Source of the DNA: Actinomyces marseillensis
GTDB lineage: Bacteria > Actinomycetota > Actinomycetes > Actinomycetales > Actinomycetaceae
Assembly (NCBI RefSeq): GCF_900155605.1
Contig: NZ_LT707420.1
Coordinates: forward strand, 480,636-522,021
Length of the DNA: 41,386 nt
Direction: 5' to 3'
Shown here: positions 25,179-32,873 of the stretch, piece after piece
How the letters are laid out: every line of letters starts with the position of its first letter
Numbering within the stretch: the stretch's first letter is position 1
Position numbers and translations under genes: made by a program
Notes under the pieces: generated by a model
Database searches by the model: none
Told to the model about the DNA's origin: nothing
The model's input: only the letters and a program-made list of their open reading frames with translations

Positions 25179-27242
25179 GTGTACACGAAGAAGCAGTACC
25201 CCGGCGCAGTTGAACTCTGCTTCGCGCACGAGTTCATCCGCATTGAGGCATGGGGGCGCAATGCGCTTCGTGTGCGCATCGGCCCCTCTGCAGACTTCCC
25301 ACAAGGACTAGGAGCCCTCGAAGCGGGGCCTGCCACCGGCCTCGGGACAAGCACGGAAGAAGCAAAGGTCACCGAGATCCCCGGCTACGACACACCCGAA
25401 GAAGTCTTCACCAACGGGCGTATCAGCGTCGTTGCCAACCTTGACGGTGGAACAGGAATTGCCCGCTTCCTTCTGGATTTCCGCAAGGACGGCGAATCTA
25501 TCCTCCGCGAAGCCCCCGAGCACTTCTGGTGGCCAGGCGCCCACGGAATCTACCCCGGTTTCGGCGGACACGAAGTCCACCAGTGCTTCGCCTCCGACCC
25601 CGGCGAACGCTTCTACGGAATGGGACAACACTCCTACGATTTCCTCGATCACAAAGGAATCGTCTCTGACCTCATCCAACGCAACGGAGAAGTCTCCATC
25701 CCCTTCGTCCTCTCTGACAAGGGCTACGGATTCTTGTGGAACAACCCCTCCGTCGGCCGCGTCGAATTCGCCAAAGAAAGCACCCGCTGGGTCGCACAGC
25801 AAAGCGAGTGGATCGACTACTGGGTGTGCGTGGGCGATACCCCCAAGGAAATCCTCGAGGCCTATGCCGACGCGGTCGGCCACGCGCCGCGCATTCCGCA
25901 GTGGGCACTGGGCCTGTGGCAATCCAAGCTGCGCTACACCAGCCAAGAAGAACTCATGGATGTTGCGCGCGAATACAAGCGCCGCGGCCTGCCCCTGTCC
26001 GTGATCGTCACCGACTTCATCCACTGGCCCGCAATGGGGGAGTGGCGCTTCGACGAAAACGAATATCCAAATCCCGAGGCGATGATGGCCGAATTGGAGG
26101 AAATGGGTACGAAACTGATGGTTTCCGTGTGGCCAACAGTGTCACCTCTGGCTGAAACGGACGCAGAAATTCGCGCAAAGGGCCTCTTGGTCGGCACCGA
26201 AGCCGGAGTCGAATACCACCAAACATTCCGCGATAAGGGAATGGATCGGCCGCTCCCCGTCGCCTTCTACGACCCGACAAACCCCGCGGCCCGCGAGTAC
26301 GTCTGGAACAAGCTGAAGAACAACTACTTCGATCTGGGTGTCCGCGTGTTCTGGCTCGATGCCTGCGAACCTGAACTCAACCCCGGTCACCCCTCCAACC
26401 TGCGCTTCTACGCCGGAAGCGGCCTGAATGTCTCCAACCTCTACCCGCGCGAGAACGCGCGCATGGTCTGGGAAGGAATGCGCGAACAGGGTGAAGACGA
26501 ATTCCTCAGCCTGTGTCGCAGCGCGTGGGCCGGCCAAGCCAAGTACGGCTCGGCGGTATGGAGCGGCGATATTGCCCCCACCTGGGAAGCGCTCTTCACT
26601 CAGGTCCGAGCAGGCCAATCCATTGGAATCTCGGGGATCCCATGGTGGACCAGTGACATCGGCGGCTTCCACGGAGGCGACCCCAGCGACCCCGCGTACC
26701 AGGAGCTCTTCGCTCGCTGGTTCGAGTTCGGTACTTTCTGCCCGCTCATGCGCGTCCACGGTCACCGCGAACCCCGCGAGGACGTGGCCTCGGACAACCC
26801 CGGCGGACCCAACGAAATCTGGTCCTACGGTGAGGAAGTCGCACAGATCTGCGCACGCTACATCCACCTCAGGGAAGCGCTGCGCCCCTACATCGGCCGC
26901 GTCATGGACGAGGCCGCCGAGCGTGGAATCCCCCCGATGCGCGCACTCTTCCTCGAATTCCCCGAGGATCCGCGCGCGTGGGAAGAAGAAGGAGAATTCC
27001 TCCTTGGTCCCGACCTCCTTGTCGCCCCCATTGTCGAGGCCGGCGCCCGCAGCGCCCGCGTCTACCTTCCCGCGGGAGTGCGCTGGCAGCAGCTGCTGAT
27101 CGCAGGCGGCGAAGAAAAGGCAGGTACGGCCTCGTACACCCTGGGAGACGTCTTCGAGGGTGGGCAAGAGGTCACCATCGATGCACCACTTGAGTGCATC
27201 CCCGTATTTGTCCGTGAAAACACGGAACTTGGTAGTTGCTGA
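25179..27242 (+). CDS. GH31 family alpha-glycosidase (alpha-glucosidase/xylosidase type)
   Basis: A cytoplasmic retaining glycosidase with no signal peptide. The catalytic barrel shows nucleophile Asp394 in FWLDACEPEL and acid/base Asp464 in WSGDIAPTW, plus the substrate-binding blocks GISGIPWWTSDIGGFHGG and MRVHGHREPRE. The N-terminal 230 residues are the usual beta-sandwich. GTG 25179 has AAGGAG five nt upstream. It is the first gene of the importer operon under two LacI operators. Location suggests it attacks imported isomalto-oligosaccharides, possibly cyclic or branched ones. Several GH31 subfamilies act on alpha-1,6 or alpha-xylosidic bonds, and the specificity is not fixed by the motifs seen. 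Confidence 0.9.
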   Translation: MYTKKQYPGAVELCFAHEFIRIEAWGRNALRVRIGPSADFPQGLGALEAGPATGLGTSTEEAKVTEIPGYDTPEEVFTNGRISVVANLDGGTGIARFLLDFRKDGESILREAPEHFWWPGAHGIYPGFGGHEVHQCFASDPGERFYGMGQHSYDFLDHKGIVSDLIQRNGEVSIPFVLSDKGYGFLWNNPSVGRVEFAKESTRWVAQQSEWIDYWVCVGDTPKEILEAYADAVGHAPRIPQWALGLWQSKLRYTSQEELMDVAREYKRRGLPLSVIVTDFIHWPAMGEWRFDENEYPNPEAMMAELEEMGTKLMVSVWPTVSPLAETDAEIRAKGLLVGTEAGVEYHQTFRDKGMDRPLPVAFYDPTNPAAREYVWNKLKNNYFDLGVRVFWLDACEPELNPGHPSNLRFYAGSGLNVSNLYPRENARMVWEGMREQGEDEFLSLCRSAWAGQAKYGSAVWSGDIAPTWEALFTQVRAGQSIGISGIPWWTSDIGGFHGGDPSDPAYQELFARWFEFGTFCPLMRVHGHREPREDVASDNPGGPNEIWSYGEEVAQICARYIHLREALRPYIGRVMDEAAERGIPPMRALFLEFPEDPRAWEEEGEFLLGPDLLVAPIVEAGARSARVYLPAGVRWQQLLIAGGEEKAGTASYTLGDVFEGGQEVTIDAPLECIPVFVRENTELGSC

Positions 27243-27276
27243 CGGACAACTATCAACACTCAAAGGAGAGAGAATA

Positions 27277-28524
27277 ATGGCACACACATCGAAGCTCGCA
27301 ATGCGCGGCGTTGCCCTTTTCGGTGCTTCAGTGATGGCACTGGGACTGGGCGCATGTTCAGGAGGAAAGTCGGATTCTTCGTCTGGCGCCTCCGGTGGAC
27401 AGGTCACCGTTGAAATGTGGGACTACCTGAGCGGTGACACCGCCAACAGCTCGATCGAAGCATCGATTGCAGAGTTCGAGAAGGCAAACCCCGACATCAA
27501 GGTCAAGCGCACCACCTTTGCTTTCGCTGACCTGTCGAAGTCCATTCTCCAGGGCTCGGTCGGCGGCGAGGTCCCCGACGTTGCAGTCGTGGACGTGGTC
27601 GACAACCAGAACTTCGCGTCTTTGGGCATGCTCAAGGACCTCAGCGGTGATGGCATCAACAAGTCTGATTTCTTCGATGGCCCCTGGTCCTCGGTTGAAT
27701 TCGATGGAAAGACCTACGGTATTCCGCTGAACTCGAACAACCTCGCCCTGTACTACAACAAGACCATGCTCAAGGAAGCCGGTGTTGAGGTTCCGACCGA
27801 CTGGGAGTCCTTGAAGGAAGTTGCAAAGAAGACCACAAAGGGCGACGTCAAGGGCCTGGCGATTTCCGGTGTGAAGTCTGAGTCCGCAACCTTCCAGATC
27901 CTGCCCTTCGTGTGGCAGACCGGTGGCGACCTGTCCAACTACAGCGAGTCCGGCGCAACCGCACTGGCCTACCTGCGCGGCATGATTGAAGAAGGCTCGA
28001 TGTCCGAGGCCGTCTCCAACTACACCCAGGAAGATGCGCGTACCCAGTTCATCACCGGCAAGGCCGCAATGATGATCAATGGCCCGTGGGAGCTCTCGAC
28101 CCTGACCAAGGATGCCGAGATCGAATGGGACGTCGCTCCGCTTCCTAAGGACAAGCGCGCAGCAACCTCGATGGGTGGCGAAAACGTTGTCGTCATGAAC
28201 GGTGCAAAGCAGTCCGAGGCAGCCGTGAAGCTCGCGAAGTACCTGACCAGCGCAGAAGGCGCCAAGATCTACTGCGACGGCTCCGGCCAGCTCTCCTCGC
28301 GCCCCGACCTGCAGGGCAAGCTCAAGCTCTCGAGCGATCCTAAGCTCAAGGTCTTCGAAGATCAGCTCCAGTATGCACACGCACGCGCATACGGAAAGGA
28401 CTACCCGAAGATTTCCGAGGCCATCCAGCTGTCCATGCAGGAAGCCCTGACCGGTGCGTCGACTCCCGAGGCCGCAGCAAAGAAGGCCGCGGACACGATG
28501 AACCCCTTGCTGCCCAAGAACTGA
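27277..28524 (+). CDS. Sugar ABC transporter substrate-binding lipoprotein
   Basis: An extracellular binding protein tethered by lipid. The signal peptide ends in the lipobox LGAC, placing the modified Cys at residue 27, followed by a Gly/Ser linker. The mature part has the type I sugar-binding fold signature: VTVEMWDYLSGDT, ANPDIKVKRTTF, YGIPLNSNNLALYYNKTML and FITGKAAMMINGPWEL. ATG 27277 has AAAGGAGAG upstream; a longer opening from 27160 overlaps the GH31 gene and is rejected. It is followed by two permeases. The substrate is inferred to be isomalto-oligosaccharides or their cyclic forms. Confidence 0.94.
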   Translation: MAHTSKLAMRGVALFGASVMALGLGACSGGKSDSSSGASGGQVTVEMWDYLSGDTANSSIEASIAEFEKANPDIKVKRTTFAFADLSKSILQGSVGGEVPDVAVVDVVDNQNFASLGMLKDLSGDGINKSDFFDGPWSSVEFDGKTYGIPLNSNNLALYYNKTMLKEAGVEVPTDWESLKEVAKKTTKGDVKGLAISGVKSESATFQILPFVWQTGGDLSNYSESGATALAYLRGMIEEGSMSEAVSNYTQEDARTQFITGKAAMMINGPWELSTLTKDAEIEWDVAPLPKDKRAATSMGGENVVVMNGAKQSEAAVKLAKYLTSAEGAKIYCDGSGQLSSRPDLQGKLKLSSDPKLKVFEDQLQYAHARAYGKDYPKISEAIQLSMQEALTGASTPEAAAKKAADTMNPLLPKN

Positions 28525-28591
28525 GCGGCAAAGGACACAGGTCCGGCGAGTATCGTAGGCCTCGTCAAGGACCGCACAATACCTAGTGGCA

Positions 28592-28659
28592 CCCCACGCG
28601 AGTACGAACGCAACAATGGGAGCCCGTGGCAAAGCCACGGTATCCCTACTCGCGTGGGG
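28592..28659 (+). promoter_or_regulatory. Large intercistronic hairpin between binding-protein and permease genes
   Basis: The outer arms CCCCACGCGAGTA and TACTCGCGTGGGG (13 bp, perfect) enclose GGGA/TCCC and an inner CCGTGGC-AAA-GCCACGG stem. It has no T-run. Such structures between a binding protein and its permeases commonly stabilise the upstream mRNA and lower permease expression. Confidence 0.7.
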
Positions 28660-28689
28660 AGCCCGCAACTCTGAGTAAGTGAATTTACG

Positions 28690-29613
28690 ATGACGCGAAC
28701 AAAGAAAGCGGGTCACGACGCAGGATCTCGTTCCATGGCGCGCACTCGTCGCCTGGGGTTCCTCCTTGCGCTACCCGCAATCATCTACATAACAATTTTC
28801 CTCGTTGTTCCCCTGGTCTATAACATCTGGCTGTCAATCTCTGACGCCAACGGTTCCAATCTCATTACGGGCGACTACCACCCGACGGGCTTTGCGAACT
28901 ATAAGGAAATGCTGGCCAGCCCCGGTTTTTGGAATGGCGTCAAGCTTTCGGCGATCTTCACCGTCGCGTCCCTTGCTTTGCAGTTCCTCGTCGGATACGC
29001 GCTGGCACTGTTCTTCCGCAAGCCCTTCCCCGGAAACGGCATTATTCGCGCGCTACTGCTGGTCGCCTGGATTCTTCCCGCCGTTGTGACCGGTACGATC
29101 TTCCGCTGGATGTTCGACTCTGATTTTGGCGTCATTAACTACTTCTTGACCTCAATGCACCTGGTGGACAAACCGGTCATGTGGCTCACCGGTCCAACAA
29201 CCGCAATGGTTGCGGTCGTTGTCGCAAACCTCTGGGTTGGAATGCCCTTCAACATGCTCCTGATCTTGTCGGGATTGCACACCATTGACGATGGCTTGTA
29301 CGAGGCCGCCGAAGTTGATGGTGCGGGCCCTATCCGTACGTTCTTCTCCATCACGGAACCCCTCATGCGTCCTGTCGTCTTCTCGCTCTTGCTCTTGGGC
29401 GTCATCAATACCTACAAGGTCTTCGACCTGATCTACACGATGACGAAAGGCGGGCCCGTTGAAGCGACGACGACTTTGCCGATCTTCACCTACCTGCAGA
29501 CCTTCAAGGTCTTCGATTTCGGCAATGGGGCAGCCGCCTCGATGCTGACGATGGTTCTCCCGCTGGCGCTGTCGTGGTTCTATGTTCGTTCGCTGGATAA
29601 GGAGGACGCGTGA
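28690..29613 (+). CDS. Sugar ABC transporter permease (MalF type)
   Basis: An inner-membrane channel subunit of 307 residues with six helices. The first is LGFLLALPAIIYITIFLVVPLVY. The cytoplasmic EAA loop that contacts the ATPase reads YEAAEVDGAGPIRTFFSITEPLMRP. Its stop shares one base with the ATG of the next permease. No ATPase gene lies in the operon. The start could be ATG 28690 or the internal ATG 28735 (MARTRRLGF). Confidence 0.95.
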   Translation: MTRTKKAGHDAGSRSMARTRRLGFLLALPAIIYITIFLVVPLVYNIWLSISDANGSNLITGDYHPTGFANYKEMLASPGFWNGVKLSAIFTVASLALQFLVGYALALFFRKPFPGNGIIRALLLVAWILPAVVTGTIFRWMFDSDFGVINYFLTSMHLVDKPVMWLTGPTTAMVAVVVANLWVGMPFNMLLILSGLHTIDDGLYEAAEVDGAGPIRTFFSITEPLMRPVVFSLLLLGVINTYKVFDLIYTMTKGGPVEATTTLPIFTYLQTFKVFDFGNGAAASMLTMVLPLALSWFYVRSLDKEDA

Positions 29614-30554
29614 TGTCTGTGGAGACTTCTGAAGCCCAAGGTGTGGCCAGCGAAAGTGCACCCAAGGGCGGAAAGCGCGCCGAGGCCTCGGAAACGAGGA
29701 CTTTTGCGAAGACAAAGCACGAGAAGCGTGAAGGCCGCGTGCGCATCGCAAAATCTGCCGCCGCATGGGTCATGGCGATCTTCTATCTTTTCCCGGTCTA
29801 TTGGATGGTGTGCACCGCCTTCAAGACGCAGAAAGAAACCTTCGTTCAGCCACCGCACCTCATCCCTCAAAATCCGACGCTTGATTCCTTCCGAGTCGCC
29901 TTCAGTGACAACTTTGGGATCTGGAAGGCACTGGGGAACTCGGCGATCATCGCTGCTGGGTGTCTGGTACTGACGCTGCTCTTTGCAATCCCCGCGGCCT
30001 ACGCGATCGCGCGAATGAGGAGCGCAGTGACAACCGGAATGCTGATCTTGTTGAGCGTCGTTCAGCTCCTCCCAGCCATCGCGATCTCGATCCCGATGTT
30101 CGTGCTTTTCCGCCAAGCGGGAATGGTTAACACCCTCCCCTCGATCATCTTGGCGGACGTGACGGGTACCCTGCCTTTCGCGATCATCATGCTGCGACCG
30201 TTCTTCAAGCAGTTCCCGAAGGAAGTTGAGGAGGCGGCGCGACTTGATGGCCTCGGAATCATTGGAACCATTGTTCGCGTGGTGATCCCAACGATTCGCC
30301 CTGGTGTCATCATGATCGGGTCCTTCTCATTCCTCATGACCTGGGGTGAGTTCACCTTCGCGTTGACCTTGCTGACGAAGGCGGATCTGCAGCCTTTGAC
30401 GGTTGCTTTGAACCGCTTGATTGGTCAGTATGCGACGAACTGGAATGACCTGATGGCTGTGGCCACGGTTATTGCAATCCCGGTTTTGATCCTCTTCATT
30501 GCTCTGCAGCGCTACATCGTTGCTGGCCTCGCCGGTGGCGCGACGAAGGGGTGA
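29613..30554 (+). CDS. Sugar ABC transporter permease (MalG type)
   Basis: The second channel subunit, 313 residues. A hydrophilic, charged extension of about 50 residues precedes the first helix (AAAWVMAIFYLFPVYWMVC). The EAA loop reads EEAARLDGLGIIGTIVRVVIPTIRPG. ATG 29613 is chosen because AAGGAGGA lies 6 nt upstream; GTG 29610 is too close to it. It overlaps the MalF-type stop by one base, so the two subunits are translationally coupled. The 70-bp palindrome copy B follows. Confidence 0.95.
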   Translation: MSVETSEAQGVASESAPKGGKRAEASETRTFAKTKHEKREGRVRIAKSAAAWVMAIFYLFPVYWMVCTAFKTQKETFVQPPHLIPQNPTLDSFRVAFSDNFGIWKALGNSAIIAAGCLVLTLLFAIPAAYAIARMRSAVTTGMLILLSVVQLLPAIAISIPMFVLFRQAGMVNTLPSIILADVTGTLPFAIIMLRPFFKQFPKEVEEAARLDGLGIIGTIVRVVIPTIRPGVIMIGSFSFLMTWGEFTFALTLLTKADLQPLTVALNRLIGQYATNWNDLMAVATVIAIPVLILFIALQRYIVAGLAGGATKG

Positions 30555-30619
30555 GGACGCGGCGAAGGGGATACAGCGCGGCGAGGCCGGGGCGTGCCCT
30601 CCCCACTTCGCTCTCTCAT

Positions 30620-30689
30620 TCCTGCTTTAGCTCACTGACTCCGGGCCTATGACTGTTCTGAGGCCGTAGGTGAGCGAGCTAAAGCAGGA
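30620..30689. repeat. 70-bp palindromic element, copy B
   Basis: The outer arms TCCTGCTTTAGCTC and GAGCTAAAGCAGGA form a perfect 14-bp stem. Relative to copy A (15899-15968) one base pair is swapped from G-C to C-G, the total length is identical and GGCCTATGA sits at the same offset. The inner part differs, with possible GGCCT/AGGCC pairing. It lies between the MalG-type permease and the GH13 gene. Confidence 0.8.
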
Positions 30690-30801
30690 GGGGATGGACG
30701 CGTGTAGACATCGCCCAGAAGTTGGTGTTCACTGAGATCACGAACATCCAAGGTCCGCAGGGCATTCGCACCTCCACCAACGAAGATTTGGCAGGTTCTC
30801 T

Positions 30802-32544
30802 GTGTTATTCGATGAAACTCAACTTCCCGAAACGCACTCGGCACTTCATTTTCCGGCCGATGAATGGTGGAAGAGCGCGGTTGTTTACCAGATCTATCCC
30901 CGCTCATTTAATGACGCGAACGGAGATGGTTTCGGCGATCTCCAAGGGATCCGCTCCAGGTTGGGATACCTGAAGGAACTGGGCGTTGATGTCCTGTGGC
31001 TTTCGCCGATCTACCGTTCACCCCAAGCCGATAATGGCTACGACATTTCCGATTATCAGGACATCGATCCCGCTTTCGGGACCATGGACGACTTCAATGA
31101 GCTCATCGCAGACGTTCACTCCCTAGGGATGAAACTGGTCATGGACCTGGTCGTCAACCACACTTCGGACGAGCACCCGTGGTTCATTGAGTCGCGTTCC
31201 TCGATCGATAATCCAAAGCGCGATTGGTACTACTGGCGTGACCCGCGTCCGGGTTTTGAAGGAGGAACCCCCGGAGCCGAACCCACAAATTGGGGGTCAT
31301 TCTTCTCAGGTCCCGTGTGGAAATACGACCCGCATACCGGTCAGTACTACCTCCACCTCTTCGCAGAAAAACAGCCCGACCTGAACTGGGAGAACCCCGA
31401 AGTTCGCCAGGCCGTCTACGAAATGATGCGCTGGTGGCTGGACCGCGGGGTCGATGGCTTCCGAATGGATGTCATCAACCTGATCTCCAAGGTCCCCGGC
31501 CTTCCCGATGGCACCTGCCAGCCCGGTCAGGATCTTGCCGACGGAAGCCCCTTCTACATGGAGGGGCCGCGCCTGCATGAATTCCTCCAGGAAATGCACG
31601 GTGAAGTTTTCGAGGGCCGTGGAGCGATCTTCACCGTTGGGGAAACCCCCGGGGTACTCCTCGAAAATGCGCCTCTCTACTCTGATCCCGCGCGCCACGA
31701 AGTCAACATGATCTTCCAATTCGAGCACGTCGGCTTAGGGCTGCCTGAAGGAAAATTCGGCCGCCGCACGTTGGAAGCGGGAGACCTCGCGGACTCGCTC
31801 ACGCGCTGGCAAGAAGGCCTCGCCGAGCGGGGATGGAACAGCCTCTACCTGTGCAACCACGATCAACCGCGCACGGTCAGTCGTTTCGGCGATGAAAAGT
31901 ACTGGTATGACAGTGCGACTGCGCTTGCGACGATTCTTCATCTCCTGCGCGGAACCCCCTATATCTACCAGGGTGAAGAACTGGGCATGACGAACACGGT
32001 CTTCGCGGGGATCGAGGACTTTGAGGACATCGAGTCCACCAACTACTACCGTGTGGCCACCGAACACGGAGATGATCCCGAGCGCGTCCTTGATGGCCTG
32101 CGTGCGATGGGCCGCGATAACGCGCGCACTCCCGTCCAGTGGGATGCGTCGGACAATGCTGGTTTTACGACGGGTACGCCGTGGATTGCTCTCAATCCGA
32201 ACTACCCGGTCATCAACGCCTCCGAGCAGGTGGGGGACCCGGTCTCGGTGTTCTCCTACTTCCGCGCGCTCATTCGCCTGCGTCATCACCTGCCGGTTGT
32301 TGCCGATGGGCGCTTCGAGCGCATCGATGCGGGACATCGTGAGATCTTCGCCTTCCGCCGCACCTTGGGTGAGCGCCAGCTGGTAGTTATTGCAAATCTT
32401 TCCTCGAAAGATCTGGCCCCGGTCCTTCCTTCAGAGATTTCCGAGGCCGTACCTGCGTTTGTCCCAGTCCTGACCAATGCGAATGTGTGGGAAGAGATGG
32501 GTGCGCCGCTTGCTCCGTGGAGGGCGCGGGTTTTTCTTCGATAG
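30802..32544 (+). CDS. GH13 oligo-1,6-glucosidase / dextran glucosidase
   Basis: A cytoplasmic alpha-glucosidase of 580 residues cutting isomalto-oligosaccharides. Barrel motifs in order: VVYQIYPRSFNDANGDGFGD, MDLVVNHTSDEH, nucleophile Asp223 in GFRMDVI, acid/base Glu281 in FTVGETPG, and Asp354 in CNHDQPR. The residue after the nucleophile is Val224; in this family Val there is associated with alpha-1,6 specificity, while Ala or Thr mark alpha-1,4 enzymes. GTG 30802 has only a weak ribosome binding site, so the exact start is uncertain. The protein lies between the sugar importer and the secreted GH66 enzyme, as expected of the final hydrolytic step. Confidence 0.93.
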   Translation: MLFDETQLPETHSALHFPADEWWKSAVVYQIYPRSFNDANGDGFGDLQGIRSRLGYLKELGVDVLWLSPIYRSPQADNGYDISDYQDIDPAFGTMDDFNELIADVHSLGMKLVMDLVVNHTSDEHPWFIESRSSIDNPKRDWYYWRDPRPGFEGGTPGAEPTNWGSFFSGPVWKYDPHTGQYYLHLFAEKQPDLNWENPEVRQAVYEMMRWWLDRGVDGFRMDVINLISKVPGLPDGTCQPGQDLADGSPFYMEGPRLHEFLQEMHGEVFEGRGAIFTVGETPGVLLENAPLYSDPARHEVNMIFQFEHVGLGLPEGKFGRRTLEAGDLADSLTRWQEGLAERGWNSLYLCNHDQPRTVSRFGDEKYWYDSATALATILHLLRGTPYIYQGEELGMTNTVFAGIEDFEDIESTNYYRVATEHGDDPERVLDGLRAMGRDNARTPVQWDASDNAGFTTGTPWIALNPNYPVINASEQVGDPVSVFSYFRALIRLRHHLPVVADGRFERIDAGHREIFAFRRTLGERQLVVIANLSSKDLAPVLPSEISEAVPAFVPVLTNANVWEEMGAPLAPWRARVFLR

Positions 32545-32614
32545 TCATCGTGTCAACCATTGAGACCATTCATGTTTGAACTCGCTGGAAATTCACGATT
32601 TTTCTGAGAAATAG

Positions 32615-32628
32615 TGAATACGTATTCG
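32615..32628. promoter_or_regulatory. Operator O3 (LacI-type)
   Basis: TGAATACGTATTCG matches the perfect O2 palindrome at 13 of 14 positions. It lies 71 bp after the GH13 stop and 246 bp before the GH66 ATG. A strong terminator hairpin stands 10 bp downstream of it, an unusual order for an operator that is meant to control the next gene. Confidence 0.65.
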
Positions 32629-32638
32629 GTGAATTGAG

Positions 32639-32678
32639 GCTCTGACCTGCGCTGATAGTTATCAGTGCAGGTCAGAGC
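32639..32678 (+). terminator. Intrinsic terminator after the GH13 gene
   Basis: The arms GCTCTGACCTGC and GCAGGTCAGAGC (12 bp) extend through a G-T pair into CTGATA/TATCAG, giving a stem of up to 19 pairs, followed by TGTTTTATTG. It would end the importer-GH13 transcript. The remaining 195 bp up to GH66 hold no recognisable gene. Confidence 0.85.
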
Positions 32679-32873
32679 TGTTTTATTGTCACTCTTCCGC
32701 GGTATTTCAACGATTTTTCAATCCAGAATTAAGTCGCTGTGATTCATTGTTATGCCAATGTTGCGTGCAGGAATGGTTCTGGATGCGTTCAGGCGATCTT
32801 TGTAGCGTCATCGCGAAGCTTTAACAGGCTGTTTTCGCTGATAACACGCAGAAAAACAGAGTGAGGGATACGC

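Noticed and set aside
27160-27276. Longer start for the sugar-binding lipoprotein
   Set aside because: It would destroy the signal peptide and overlap the GH31 gene; ATG 27277 has a clear ribosome binding site and lipobox at the right distance.
30722-30973. Small gene upstream of GH13
   Set aside because: It overlaps the GH13 gene in another frame, has no recognisable family and no ribosome binding site.
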